Of a stretch of DNA of 64,000 nucleotides, positions 19,044 through 27,417 are shown piece after piece. The notes beneath the pieces are model-generated. The model was given only the letters and a program-made list of their open reading frames with translations. It made no database searches and was not told the DNA's origin. Location of the stretch: positions 1,426,001 to 1,490,000 of the forward strand of contig NZ_JARP01000001.1 in NCBI RefSeq assembly GCF_000708595.2, read 5' to 3'. Source of the stretch: Flavobacterium sp. KJJ. Its GTDB lineage: Bacteria > Bacteroidota > Bacteroidia > Flavobacteriales > Flavobacteriaceae. Every line of letters starts with the position of its first letter. Positions within the stretch are counted from its first letter, which is position 1. The translations under genes were made by a program, and so were the position numbers.

Positions 19044-19073
19044 TTTGATTAGACTATGTTTTTTATATATTTG
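19044..19073 (+). promoter_or_regulatory. Promoter of the beta-barrel gene at 19098
   Basis: TTTG (19044-19047), 18-base spacer, TATATTTG (19066-19073). The transcript would start near 19080, after the upstream in-frame ATG at 19056, so translation must begin at 19098. Confidence 0.7.
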
Positions 19074-19097
19074 CCAAGATTTGAAAGCCCAAATAAC

Positions 19098-19889
19098 ATG
19101 TCTAAACACCTATTTATCACACTATTTGCCTTTTTTGGCATCTCGACGATAGCCACCGCACAATCAGACCTCGCACAAGAAGTAGGAATAATATTCGGTC
19201 CCGTAACTTTTCAATCCGATTATGGACAAAGACACAATTTCGATACAAATGTTGGAAACACCGGATTTGGGGTAGGAATTGTTCACTTTATAAACTTCTC
19301 TGCAAATAATAATCGTGAAAGTTTTTTCACAGAACATTTCAAAGTTAGATCAGAATTATCATTTAATACAACCAAACTGAACCATTTTGGAGAATGGGTT
19401 GAAAAAAAACCTCCAACTTTAGCTGTAGAACAGCTTAAAGCAATGCATGGTACTTCAAGTGTATTAAGTATTGGATCACAATTAGAATTTTCGCCAATAA
19501 AAATACATGATTTTGAGAATAGCGTTGGGAGTATTAGTCCATACGCAAGCTTAGGTTTTTTAATTAGCTATTATTCTACAAAAGTAAGCTCAGATCTTGG
19601 CCCTTTAGGAATTCCTGAAACTACTTATGGTAAATATTTAACTCCTTCAGACGGTCATCAATATGGTTTTTCTAGCGAAAATGGTGTAGTTTTAGCTGCA
19701 ACAGCTGGTTTAGGCATACATTATAAACTAACAACAATGAGCGACTTAATGGTTGAAGGCCGTTTTCAGATGTTCAGTTCAGACTGGGTTGACGGGTTAA
19801 ATCCGAATAAAGACATTTACAAAGAAAACAAAAACAACGACTGGCAAGTTTGGTTTAATGTTGGATACATTTACTACTTAGAATTCTAA
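19098..19889 (+). CDS. Outer-membrane beta-barrel protein (THC0290_0291-like family)
   Basis: 263 residues with signal peptide MSKHLFITLFAFFGISTIATA. The mature part alternates hydrophobic and polar residues in strands (VGIIFGPVTFQSDYGQ, ISPYASLGFLISYYSTK, WQVWFNVGYIYYLEF) and ends in an aromatic residue after a hydrophobic strand, typical of outer-membrane barrels. It resembles a conserved flavobacterial family of unknown function; the family name is from memory. The ATG at 19098 is chosen because the promoter lies downstream of the earlier ATG. It is a single-gene unit closed by an inverted-repeat terminator. Confidence 0.75.
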   Translation: MSKHLFITLFAFFGISTIATAQSDLAQEVGIIFGPVTFQSDYGQRHNFDTNVGNTGFGVGIVHFINFSANNNRESFFTEHFKVRSELSFNTTKLNHFGEWVEKKPPTLAVEQLKAMHGTSSVLSIGSQLEFSPIKIHDFENSVGSISPYASLGFLISYYSTKVSSDLGPLGIPETTYGKYLTPSDGHQYGFSSENGVVLAATAGLGIHYKLTTMSDLMVEGRFQMFSSDWVDGLNPNKDIYKENKNNDWQVWFNVGYIYYLEF

Positions 19890-19914
19890 TTATAAGGAAA
19901 TTCCAAAATAAAAA

Positions 19915-19957
19915 AAATTCCAAATTCCAATATTAATTATTTTGGAATTTGGGATTT
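19915..19957. terminator. Inverted-repeat terminator between convergent genes, word AATTCCA
   Basis: Left arm 19915-19930 pairs with 19942-19957 with one mismatch, flanked by A- and T-runs, so it can stop transcription from both the beta-barrel gene and metB. It uses the same word as the repeat at 8042-8103. Confidence 0.82.
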
Positions 19958-19977
19958 TTTATTTCTAAAAATTTATT

Positions 19978-21120
19978 TTAAGCCAAAGCCTGTTCTATAT
20001 CAGCAATTAAATCCTCTGCATCTTCAATACCAACACTTAGCCGAACTAAATCATCAGTAATTCCAACCTCAGCTCTTTTATCTGCCGGAATAGAAGCGTG
20101 TGTCATCAAAGCTGGATGATTTGCTAATGATTCAACTCCACCTAAAGATTCTGCTAAAGTAAATACTTTCAATTTCTCTAAAAATGCAATAGAATCTTCT
20201 TTTTTACCCGATTTAAAAGTAAAAGAAACCATGCCACCATAAGCTTTCATTTGTTTTTTAGCAATTTCATGAAACGGATGACTTTCTAATCCAGGATAAT
20301 AAACGGTATTAATTTTTGGATGTTTCGTTAAATATTCAACTACTTTTTCTCCGTTTTCGCAGTGTCGTTGAACTCTTAAAGAAAGCGTTTTAATTCCTCT
20401 CAAAACCAAAAAACTATCCATTGGGCCTAATGTTGCACCAGTTGCAAATTGCTGAAAATGCAATTGTTCGCCTAAAGCTTCGTCTTTTACAATTAATGCT
20501 CCAGCAATAACATCAGAGTGTCCGCCTAAATATTTTGTTGCTGAGTGCATTACAATATCAGCACCTAAATCTAAAGGTTTTTGCAAATATGGAGTTGCAA
20601 AAGTATTATCGACAGCAAATAAAATTTTGTTGGCTTTTGTAATTTTAGCTACTTCTTGAATATCAGCTAATTTCATTAATGGGTTAGTTGGTGTTTCGAC
20701 CCAAACCAATTTTGTATTTTCATTGATTAAAGATTTCAATTTTTCGATATCCGTCATATCTACGAAATGAAATTTAATTCCTGAATCTTTATAAATTCGC
20801 GTAAACATTCTATAAGTCCCTCCGTATAAATCATCCATGGCAATGATTTCATCACCAGCCTTAAATGATCTCAGAATACAGTCAGTTGCAGCCAACCCAG
20901 ATGAAAAAGCCAATCCGCGTGTACCATTTTCAATACTTGCCAAAGCATTTTCTAAGGCCGTACGAGTTGGATTCGATGCTCGGCTGTATTCATAATCTGC
21001 CAAAGGTTTTCCCGGACTTGTTTGTATAAATGTTGAAGTTTGATACACCGGAGGCATAACAGCACCAGTACTTGGATCATGATGTTGACCACCATGTATT
21101 ACTTTAGTATTGAATTTCAT
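19978..21120 (-). CDS. metB: Cystathionine gamma-synthase/lyase family PLP enzyme
   Basis: 380 residues, the usual length. The PLP lysine is Lys196 in MHSATKYLGGHSDV; YEYSRASNPTRTALE and the SSGLAATDCIL phosphate-binding loop are also family marks. This fold covers cystathionine gamma-synthase (MetB), cystathionine gamma-lyase and methionine gamma-lyase; they cannot be told apart by reading alone. No other methionine or cysteine gene is next to it. It is divergent from the lipoprotein gene at 21225, over a 104-base spacer with a -7 box for each side. Confidence 0.88.
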   Translation of the reverse strand: MKFNTKVIHGGQHHDPSTGAVMPPVYQTSTFIQTSPGKPLADYEYSRASNPTRTALENALASIENGTRGLAFSSGLAATDCILRSFKAGDEIIAMDDLYGGTYRMFTRIYKDSGIKFHFVDMTDIEKLKSLINENTKLVWVETPTNPLMKLADIQEVAKITKANKILFAVDNTFATPYLQKPLDLGADIVMHSATKYLGGHSDVIAGALIVKDEALGEQLHFQQFATGATLGPMDSFLVLRGIKTLSLRVQRHCENGEKVVEYLTKHPKINTVYYPGLESHPFHEIAKKQMKAYGGMVSFTFKSGKKEDSIAFLEKLKVFTLAESLGGVESLANHPALMTHASIPADKRAEVGITDDLVRLSVGIEDAEDLIADIEQALA

Positions 21121-21153
21121 ATAGTTACAAATTTTAAATGCTTAATTCTTGCA

Positions 21154-21189
21154 CAAATTTACCGTTAATTTATTTTAATCCTGAATCAA
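21154..21189 (-). promoter_or_regulatory. Promoter of metB
   Basis: Minus-strand TAAATTTG (CAAATTTA at 21154-21161) with a TTG (21187-21189) 25 bases upstream, slightly longer than the published spacing. No SAM riboswitch-like structure is seen in the short leader. Confidence 0.45.
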
Positions 21190-21194
21190 CTTCT

Positions 21195-21202
21195 TACCTT
21201 TG
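21195..21202 (+). promoter_or_regulatory. -7 box of the DUF3298 lipoprotein gene
   Basis: TACCTTTG fits TAnnTTTG and lies 23 bases before the start codon. No -33 TTG is apparent. Confidence 0.45.
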
Positions 21203-21224
21203 TATATAATTAACACTTTTTGAT

Positions 21225-21968
21225 ATGAAACATTATACATTTTTAGTCTTTCTGTGTTTGATTTTTACGAGTTGCAATAAAGAGCTTTCCTTTGAAAATG
21301 AAACGTTTGAAGAAAAATCTAAAATTCCATGTAAAAGCGATTGCCCAAAAATTACTATTGAAATCCCAATTGCAAAAAACATTAAAATTCCGGCAGACTC
21401 GATTAATAAAAAAGTTTTTTCTGTAGTAAAAGAAATAGTTTATTTTGGAGAAGATCCTGCAAAAACTAACGATTATAAATCTTTAGCAAAATCTTTTATT
21501 GCTTCTTATGAGGAAATGCATAAAAAATTCCCAAGCGAAACTTTTGGCTGGGAAGGAAAGATTATTGGAAATGTTGAATTTGAATCAGATCAAATTATAA
21601 ACATCAAAATTGATCATTATACTTTTACCGGAGGCGCACACGGATATCAAGGTTTCCGATCGTTATTATTTAATCCAAAAACAGGAAAAACCATTTTTAA
21701 CGATCAATTGTTTAAAAACGAAAAAGATTTTAAGGCTTTCGCCGAAAAAAAATTCAGAACAAAATATAAAATCCCAGCAAGTGCTAACATTAATGCCACG
21801 GGTTTGATGTTCGAAAATGATAAATTTCAGTTGCCGCAGAATATTTTTTACACTTCTGAAGGCTTGCTTCTTTATTATAATTCATATGAAGCCGCTTCTT
21901 ATGCTGACGGTCCAAAAGAAATTTTATTTCCCTATAATGAAATAAAAAAATATTTGAATCTTCAATAA
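21225..21968 (+). CDS. DUF4163/DUF3298 domain lipoprotein (RsiV-like fold)
   Basis: 247 residues. The start MKHYTFLVFLCLIFTSC is a lipoprotein signal with the lipidated Cys17. The segment HYTFTGGAHGYQGFRSLLFN followed by KTGKTIFNDQLFKN is characteristic of the DUF4163/DUF3298 pair, known from RsiV and similar exported proteins, and YADGPKEILFPYNEIKKYL closes the fold. The role in Bacteroidota is not known to me; there is no sigma factor gene beside it, so an anti-sigma role is not supported. It converges on the AlbA_2 gene, leaving only 38 bases between stop codons. Confidence 0.83.
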   Translation: MKHYTFLVFLCLIFTSCNKELSFENETFEEKSKIPCKSDCPKITIEIPIAKNIKIPADSINKKVFSVVKEIVYFGEDPAKTNDYKSLAKSFIASYEEMHKKFPSETFGWEGKIIGNVEFESDQIINIKIDHYTFTGGAHGYQGFRSLLFNPKTGKTIFNDQLFKNEKDFKAFAEKKFRTKYKIPASANINATGLMFENDKFQLPQNIFYTSEGLLLYYNSYEAASYADGPKEILFPYNEIKKYLNLQ

Positions 21969-22006
21969 AAATCAGCATCTCAGAATCTTAGCTTCTTAGA
22001 CCTTTC

Positions 22007-23146
22007 TTACTGAACATCATACTTCATTTTTCGTAAAATTCGCAACGCTTCTTTAAACGATAAATAAATTTGCCCATAAGGTTTTAAAAGTAATTTAGCA
22101 TCGATGAGTTTTTGTTTGGCATCTTCAAAACCATTCAAATAGCAAATCATAAAAGTCGATGGAAGGTTTTCTAAATCTTTTAATTCACGCTCAGATAAAA
22201 CAATTCCTTTTTGCAGTTTTTGAAGCAAAGCCATATTGGAGTTGTAAATATGATAGAGCATTTTTCGGTTGAATTCTGGAGGCAGAAAAAGCATTTCACG
22301 GTCAATTTTATAATAACCGTTATCAAAAAAGTGAATCGTTTGTTTTTCTAAAGGATAATAACTTGTTTTATCGTTCAAGCCAAGTGGAACATATTCGGTT
22401 ATTGTAAAACTATCGTCATCAAAAACAATCGTTACCACATCTTGCGCCGAATAGAAAAGTTTAATTTGTTCATTGATAAGCTCAATATCTACGCGGGAAA
22501 GAAAGGTTTTATCACGCGATTTTTTAGGAACTCCAGCCCAGCAAATCACAAATAATTCTTTAAAAACATGATATTTTGGCGACATGTCTTTGTGGCGAAA
22601 ATTCATAAAATCGATTACGCCGTCTAGTGTATATTGAATACTGTTTCGAGAACTGTTTTCGATTCCAATTACCGTTTCAGTATTTTGGAAATTTTTCTCT
22701 ATTTCGCCTTCAACCGGAATCGAATTACTCCCTCGTCTTACAAAAACGCTGTTGGCGAGGATGGTATGAATTCCTTTTTTGAAATACGAGATTTTACTTT
22801 TAGGTTTAATGGTAACCAGCCCAATTACTTTATCTTTTGGAAGATTTGGAAATGGTACATTCTCGTATTGAATTTTAGGTGGATTTTCTAAGAAAGCATT
22901 CACCAGATTCTGAATTCGGCTGTCATCAAAAAAATCATCGCCTACAATTTCATTATCTTGATCTTCAACCCCAACAACAATATAAGAATTATTGGTTGGA
23001 TTTGAATTTGACAACGCGCAAATATGCTTCAGAAACTTTCCTTTTCCCTCACGCGAGTGCAGATTCAACTGCCTTTTTTTGTCATAAAAACTGCTCTCAT
23101 CATTATGAGCGAGCAAATTTTTTATTAAAAGGCGTTTGTTGATCAT
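22007..23146 (-). CDS. AlbA_2 (Schlafen-type) putative nucleic-acid-binding protein
   Basis: 379 residues. The N-terminal ~150 residues fit the Schlafen AlbA_2 domain: DESSFYDKKRQLNLHSREGK, then the conserved core YIVVGVEDQDNEIVGDDFF, and SVFVRRGSNS at its end. The remaining ~230 residues have no domain I recognise. Family members bind nucleic acid or act as regulators; some Schlafen-type proteins take part in phage defence, but nothing around this gene points to that. The gene is alone on its strand, followed upstream by a 125-base word-repeat spacer. Confidence 0.75.
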   Translation of the reverse strand: MINKRLLIKNLLAHNDESSFYDKKRQLNLHSREGKGKFLKHICALSNSNPTNNSYIVVGVEDQDNEIVGDDFFDDSRIQNLVNAFLENPPKIQYENVPFPNLPKDKVIGLVTIKPKSKISYFKKGIHTILANSVFVRRGSNSIPVEGEIEKNFQNTETVIGIENSSRNSIQYTLDGVIDFMNFRHKDMSPKYHVFKELFVICWAGVPKKSRDKTFLSRVDIELINEQIKLFYSAQDVVTIVFDDDSFTITEYVPLGLNDKTSYYPLEKQTIHFFDNGYYKIDREMLFLPPEFNRKMLYHIYNSNMALLQKLQKGIVLSERELKDLENLPSTFMICYLNGFEDAKQKLIDAKLLLKPYGQIYLSFKEALRILRKMKYDVQ

Positions 23147-23147
23147 T

Positions 23148-23275
23148 ATTTTAGACTTCTTAGATTTTTAGATTTTAGACTTCTTAGACTTTAGACCTCA
23201 GATATTAGACTTCTTAGATATTGATTTTCATCTGCAGTCTAAGTTAGTCTAAATATCTAAGACATCTAAATTAAT
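23148..23275. repeat. Word-repeat near-palindrome, word TTAGACTTCTTAGA
   Basis: The 14-mer TTAGACTTCTTAGA occurs at 23151-23164, 23175-23188 and 23205-23218. After a central TCTGCAG the right half (23234-23272) is written in the complement word TCTAA. The whole spacer between the AlbA_2 gene and the SDR gene is thus a degenerate inverted repeat. Confidence 0.88.
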
Positions 23276-24023
23276 CTCTTTTAACAATGGTTGCCGATGC
23301 CTGCGCTGTTGGATAGACTATTAGATCTGCGATATTTACATGATATTTTCTTGAAACTACAAAATGAATTATATCTGCAATATCTTCAGCCTGCAATGCA
23401 TCTAAACCTTTATATACATTCGAAGCTCTATCGGCATCGCCTTTAAAACGAACTTCACTAAACTCGGTTTCGACCATTCCTGGATGAATTGCTCCAACTC
23501 GAATTCCGTACGGATTCAAATCCATTCGCATTCCGTTGTTGATTGCATCTACTGCGTGTTTTGAAGCGCAGTAAACATTTCCATTCGGATACACTTCTTT
23601 TCCAGCTATCGAACCAATATTGATAATATGTCCCGACTTTCTTTCAATCATTTGCGGCATAATTGCTTTTGAAACATATAAAAGTCCTTTTACATTAATA
23701 TCAATCATAGCATCCCAATCATCTGTGTTTCCAGTCTGAATCGGATCTAAACCATGCGCGTTTCCTGCATTATTAATTAAAACATCAATAGTTGAAAATG
23801 CTGCTGGCAAAGAATTAATAGTTGAAAAAACAGCTTCTTTGTCACGAACATCAAAAGAAAGAGAATATACTTCTGTAAAAGCAGAAAGTTCTTTTTCCAA
23901 CGCCTCTAAACGATCTTTACGTCTTCCGCAAAGGATAACTTTATAGTCGTTTTTTGCCATTATTTGTGCGGTTGCTTTTCCAATTCCGCTTGTAGCTCCA
24001 GTAATTAAAACTGTTTTTTTCAT
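23271..24023 (-). CDS. SDR family NAD(P)-dependent oxidoreductase
   Basis: 250 residues, a classical short-chain dehydrogenase. TGATSGIGKA (9-18) binds the cofactor, NNAG (84-87) stabilises the core, and the catalytic set is Ser138, Tyr151 and Lys155 in YCASK. After the Tyr/Lys motif the segment PYGIRVGAIHPGMVETEF is typical. Arg34-Arg35 after the second strand suggest a preference for NADPH, as in YdfG-type serine/3-hydroxy acid dehydrogenases, which this most resembles. Substrate unknown. It is co-directional with the aldo/keto reductase, but a 190-base spacer with an inverted repeat separates the two. Confidence 0.88.
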   Translation of the reverse strand: MKKTVLITGATSGIGKATAQIMAKNDYKVILCGRRKDRLEALEKELSAFTEVYSLSFDVRDKEAVFSTINSLPAAFSTIDVLINNAGNAHGLDPIQTGNTDDWDAMIDINVKGLLYVSKAIMPQMIERKSGHIINIGSIAGKEVYPNGNVYCASKHAVDAINNGMRMDLNPYGIRVGAIHPGMVETEFSEVRFKGDADRASNVYKGLDALQAEDIADIIHFVVSRKYHVNIADLIVYPTAQASATIVKRD

Positions 24024-24043
24024 TGTAATATTTTGTGTTTTTT

Positions 24044-24156
24044 GCCACAGATTAAAATGATTGATTCTTTATCTGTAATCTGAAAAATCTTCAAGAGTAA
24101 TTTTTCACGCAGATCCTGCAGATTTTTAATCGGTGAAAATCATTTTAACCTGTGGC
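24044..24156. repeat. 113-bp element with 19-bp inverted repeat ends
   Basis: Left end 24044-24062 and right end 24138-24156 pair over 19 bases with one mismatch (GCCACAG at the tips). The interior holds further words such as ACGCAGATCCTGCAGAT. It fills the spacer between two minus-strand oxidoreductase genes. Confidence 0.85.
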
Positions 24157-24213
24157 TAATTTTTTTTATGATAAGTTTTGCTGAATAGTAAAAACTTCTG
24201 CTAAACGCTAAAA

Positions 24214-25089
24214 TTAAGCCACATCGTCGCCCATACTTTCAGTCCAGATGGCAAACCAGTCTTCTTTATCCATTTCTAATTCAACAGCTTTCATCAAAGA
24301 TTGAATTCTGGCAACATTTACAGTTCCTGCAATCGGAATTACTTTTGCTGGATGTTTTAAAATCCAGGCAAGCAATAATGTATCAGAACCAAAACCATAT
24401 TTTTTAACCAAATCTGAAAGCAATTTTTTCAAACGGCGTGTTTGTTTGGTATCTTCTCTAAAAACCGTTCCAAGCGGATTCCATGATAAAGGGCGGATTC
24501 CGTGCGTTTGCATATAATCTAAACTTCCGTCAACCATTGCCTCATAATGTGTTGCGGAAAATTGTACCTGATTAAAACTAACTTCGGTTTTCTGGCGAAT
24601 CAATTCGGTTTGTGAATTTGTAAAATTCGAAAGACCAAAATCGATAATTTTCCCTTCTGATTTTAATTTTTCGACCGCTTCCGCAATTTCATCAGCCTGC
24701 ATCAGCGGACTTGGTCTGTGCAATAAAAACACATCAACATAATCTGTTTTTAAATTTTTAAGAGATTCTTCAACAGACCAAATAATATAATCTTTAGAAT
24801 AATCGTAATATTTGATTTTATTCTGTGGACGTTTTTCAGCAATCATCTGAATACCGCACTTGGTAATTAATTGTAATTTTTCGCGCGAAATTTTGCTGTT
24901 TTCAAATGCTTTTCCGAAATCGGCTTCTGTAGTATATGATCCGTAAATGTCTGCGTGATCAAAAGTGGTAATTTTGTTTTCGATACAAATTTGTATCATA
25001 TTTTCCATTTCTTTTGGCGTCAAGTTTTTGTCCCAAACACCCCAATTCATAGTACCCGAAATTATGGGCGATAATGTTGTTTTACTCAT
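24214..25089 (-). CDS. Aldo/keto reductase
   Basis: 291 residues, a TIM-barrel NADPH-dependent oxidoreductase. The catalytic tetrad is visible: Asp44 and Tyr49 in FDHADIYGSY, Lys77 in LITKCG, His124 in VFLLHRPSP. The length and the motif WNPLGTVFRED place it in the YdhF/Tas-like group. It reduces aldehydes or ketones in the cytosol; the natural substrate cannot be told. It stands upstream of the SDR gene on the same strand and is divergent from the Bat operon. Confidence 0.88.
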   Translation of the reverse strand: MSKTTLSPIISGTMNWGVWDKNLTPKEMENMIQICIENKITTFDHADIYGSYTTEADFGKAFENSKISREKLQLITKCGIQMIAEKRPQNKIKYYDYSKDYIIWSVEESLKNLKTDYVDVFLLHRPSPLMQADEIAEAVEKLKSEGKIIDFGLSNFTNSQTELIRQKTEVSFNQVQFSATHYEAMVDGSLDYMQTHGIRPLSWNPLGTVFREDTKQTRRLKKLLSDLVKKYGFGSDTLLLAWILKHPAKVIPIAGTVNVARIQSLMKAVELEMDKEDWFAIWTESMGDDVA

Positions 25090-25312
25090 GGTTACATTGC
25101 GTTATTTTTGGTAATAAATATGCTTTTGTAAAGCATAATCACCAAAGTTCTTAAAAATATAAAAATAGATTCACAATTAGTCCTTAAAATTAGGTCATTG
25201 GTCGAAGTTTTAACCATTCTTTAACATTGTACTTCTCAAAAAATATTCAATTTGCACTCTCAAAAGTAAGGCATAAAAATCAAGGTTTTAAAAAGGTTTT
25301 AAAAATATTTAT

Positions 25313-26317
25313 ATGGAAGAAAATACAACGACTTTAGACATTAGAGCGATAAATGAAAAAATTGAGAGAGAAAGTGCTTTTATAGACCTTCTTACAATGG
25401 AAATGAACAAAGTTATTGTGGGCCAGAAACATATGGTCGAGCGTTTATTAATCGGGCTTTTGGGACAAGGACATATTTTATTAGAAGGTGTTCCTGGTTT
25501 GGCCAAAACTTTAGCGATAAATACTTTGTCGCAAGCGGTACAAGGATCTTTCAGCCGTATTCAGTTTACTCCTGACTTATTACCTGCCGATGTTGTCGGA
25601 ACGATGATTTACAACATTAAAGCAAACGAGTTCTCTATTAAAAAAGGACCAATTTTTGCTAATTTTGTACTTGCCGATGAGATCAACCGTGCGCCAGCAA
25701 AAGTTCAGTCTGCACTTTTAGAGGCGATGCAGGAAAAACAAGTTACTATTGGCGACACAACTTTCAAACTTGATCGTCCGTTTTTAGTTCTTGCAACTCA
25801 AAATCCTGTTGAGCAAGAAGGAACGTACCAGCTTCCTGAAGCACAAGTTGACCGTTTTATGCTTAAAACCGTAATTGACTATCCAAAAATTGACGAAGAG
25901 CGTTTTGTGATTCGCCAAAACTTAAAAGGAAGTTACGAAAAAGTAAATCCTGTAGTTTCTGTAGAACAAATTTTGCGTGCGCAAGAAGCTGTTCGTGAAG
26001 TTTACATGGATGAAAAAATCGAAAAATACATCTTAGATATCATCTTTGCTACTCGTTATCCAGAGAAGTACAAATTAGCCGACCTAAAACCTCTTATCAG
26101 TTTTGGAGCATCTCCGCGTGGAAGTATCAATTTAGCTAATGCAGCTAAATGTTACGCTTTCATTAAACGTCGCGGATATGTAATTCCAGAAGATGTTCGC
26201 GCAGTTGTACACGATGTTTTACGTCACAGAGTGGGAATAACATATGAAGCCGAAGCTGAAAACATTACTTCTGTAGACATTATCAACAAAATCGTAAACG
26301 AGATTGAAGTACCTTAA
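25313..26317 (+). CDS. MoxR family AAA+ ATPase, first gene of the Bat operon
   Basis: 334 residues. Walker A is GVPGLAKT (59-66, Lys65), Walker B is VLADEINRAPAKVQSALLEA, and sensor motifs follow (LATQNPVEQEG). MoxR ATPases act as chaperones that mature or remodel proteins with von Willebrand A domains; the two VWA proteins BatA and BatB are encoded 3 kb downstream. The gene opens the Bat (Bacteroides aerotolerance) operon. A weak promoter-like TTG-N17-TCAATTTG at 25227-25254 precedes it, leaving a leader of about 50 bases. Confidence 0.93.
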   Translation: MEENTTTLDIRAINEKIERESAFIDLLTMEMNKVIVGQKHMVERLLIGLLGQGHILLEGVPGLAKTLAINTLSQAVQGSFSRIQFTPDLLPADVVGTMIYNIKANEFSIKKGPIFANFVLADEINRAPAKVQSALLEAMQEKQVTIGDTTFKLDRPFLVLATQNPVEQEGTYQLPEAQVDRFMLKTVIDYPKIDEERFVIRQNLKGSYEKVNPVVSVEQILRAQEAVREVYMDEKIEKYILDIIFATRYPEKYKLADLKPLISFGASPRGSINLANAAKCYAFIKRRGYVIPEDVRAVVHDVLRHRVGITYEAEAENITSVDIINKIVNEIEVP

Positions 26318-26397
26318 AAATTTGTTTCAAGTTTCAGGTTTCAGGTTGTCGCAAAGCACACCTGAAAGCTTTAAACTTTAAACTTTAAACAAATAAA
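26318..26397. repeat. Word-repeat hairpin between moxR and the DUF58 gene
   Basis: TTTCAGGT (26339-26346) pairs with ACCTGAAA (26360-26367). TTTCAGG occurs twice on the left and CTTTAAA words three times on the right, up to the next start codon. Confidence 0.7.
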
Positions 26398-27261
26398 ATG
26401 GATACAAAAGAGCTTTTAAAAAAAGTACGGAAAATAGAAATCAAAACCAAAAGACTGAGCAATCATATCTTTTCGGGAGAATACCACTCTTCATTTAAAG
26501 GACGCGGAATGACTTTTAGCGAAGTCCGTCAATACCAATATGGCGATGATATTCGTAACATCGATTGGAATGTAACCGCACGCTACAACGAAGCCCACGT
26601 AAAAGTTTTTGAAGAAGAACGCGAATTAACAATGATGTTAATGGTCGATATTTCGGGTTCTGAGGGTTTTGGTTCAAAAAGTCAGTTTAAAAAGGACATC
26701 GTCACCGAAATTGCGGCAACGATGGCTTTCTCGGCTACACAAAACAATGACAAAATTGGTTTAATATTATTTTCTGATAATGTCGAATTGTATATTCCAC
26801 CAAAAAAAGGCCGTTCGCATGTTTTAAGAATTATTCGTGAATTAATCGAATTTGAACCAAAAAGCAATAAAACGGATATTTCTCAAGCCTTGAAGTTTTT
26901 ATCAGGAACGCAAAAAAAGAAAGCAATCGTTTTTGTGATTTCAGATTTTATGTCTGAAAATTACGAGCAGACATTGAAAATTGCTTCTAAAAAACATGAT
27001 ATTACAGGTGTTCGCGTATATGATGTACGTGAAGAAAAAATCCCGAATCTAGGAATGGTAACCATGCTCGATGCTGAAACAGGGAAAATTCAATTGGTTG
27101 ATACCGGATCAAAAACGGTGCGAATGAATTACGAAAAACATTATCACGACAGGGTAAATTATTTCAAAGATATTTTCAGTAAATCTGGCGCAGGTGTTGT
27201 AAACACAAGAGTTGATGAAAATTATGTCACCAAATTACTGGGCTATTTTAAATCAAGATAA
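26398..27261 (+). CDS. DUF58 domain protein of the Bat operon
   Basis: 287 residues with the DUF58 signature GDDIRNIDWNVTARYNEAHVKVFEEE near residues 50-75 and a degenerate VWA fold after it (MLMVDISGSEGFGS, then FVISDFMSENYEQ). Only the DISGS metal-site motif is kept well. DUF58 proteins are almost always next to MoxR ATPases and are thought to be their clients or adaptors. Cytosolic, no signal peptide. It lies 80 bases after moxR. Confidence 0.9.
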   Translation: MDTKELLKKVRKIEIKTKRLSNHIFSGEYHSSFKGRGMTFSEVRQYQYGDDIRNIDWNVTARYNEAHVKVFEEERELTMMLMVDISGSEGFGSKSQFKKDIVTEIAATMAFSATQNNDKIGLILFSDNVELYIPPKKGRSHVLRIIRELIEFEPKSNKTDISQALKFLSGTQKKKAIVFVISDFMSENYEQTLKIASKKHDITGVRVYDVREEKIPNLGMVTMLDAETGKIQLVDTGSKTVRMNYEKHYHDRVNYFKDIFSKSGAGVVNTRVDENYVTKLLGYFKSR

Positions 27262-27417
27262 ATATAATTTTAGATTGCAGATTTTAGATTTAGATTTTTT
27301 CAAATTTAATAATTTATGATTTCTGCATTGCACAAATAAAAAATCCGCTTAAATCCGTGTTATCCGCGTACCATCTTTAAGCATTCGTTTTAGACTAAAA
27401 TCTAAATCAAAAATCAA
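27262..27417. repeat. Word-repeat near-palindrome between the DUF58 gene and the next Bat gene
   Basis: Left arm 27280-27300 and right arm 27395-27415 pair at 18 of 21 positions (words TTTTAGATT and AATCTAAA). The interior contains AAATCCGCTTAAATCCGTG-type words. The right arm ends two bases before the next ATG. Confidence 0.78.

Larger units (their letters stand above)
18773..19097. other. 325-base divergent spacer between gdhA and the beta-barrel gene
   Basis: AT-rich, no supported reading frame. It holds the gdhA -7 box and candidate operator, and the promoter of the plus-strand gene at 19098. Between about 18890 and 19030 I see nothing specific. Confidence 0.7.

Noticed and set aside
21121..21224. 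SAM riboswitch upstream of metB
   Set aside because: The leader after the -7 box is only about 25 bases and shows no multi-helix junction.
22007..23146. Phage-defence island around the AlbA_2 protein
   Set aside because: Flanks are ordinary oxidoreductase and lipoprotein genes; no restriction, toxin or mobile genes.
23151..23218. CRISPR array
   Set aside because: Repeats are 14 bases with irregular 10-16 base gaps that are themselves made of the same word; no spacers and no cas genes.
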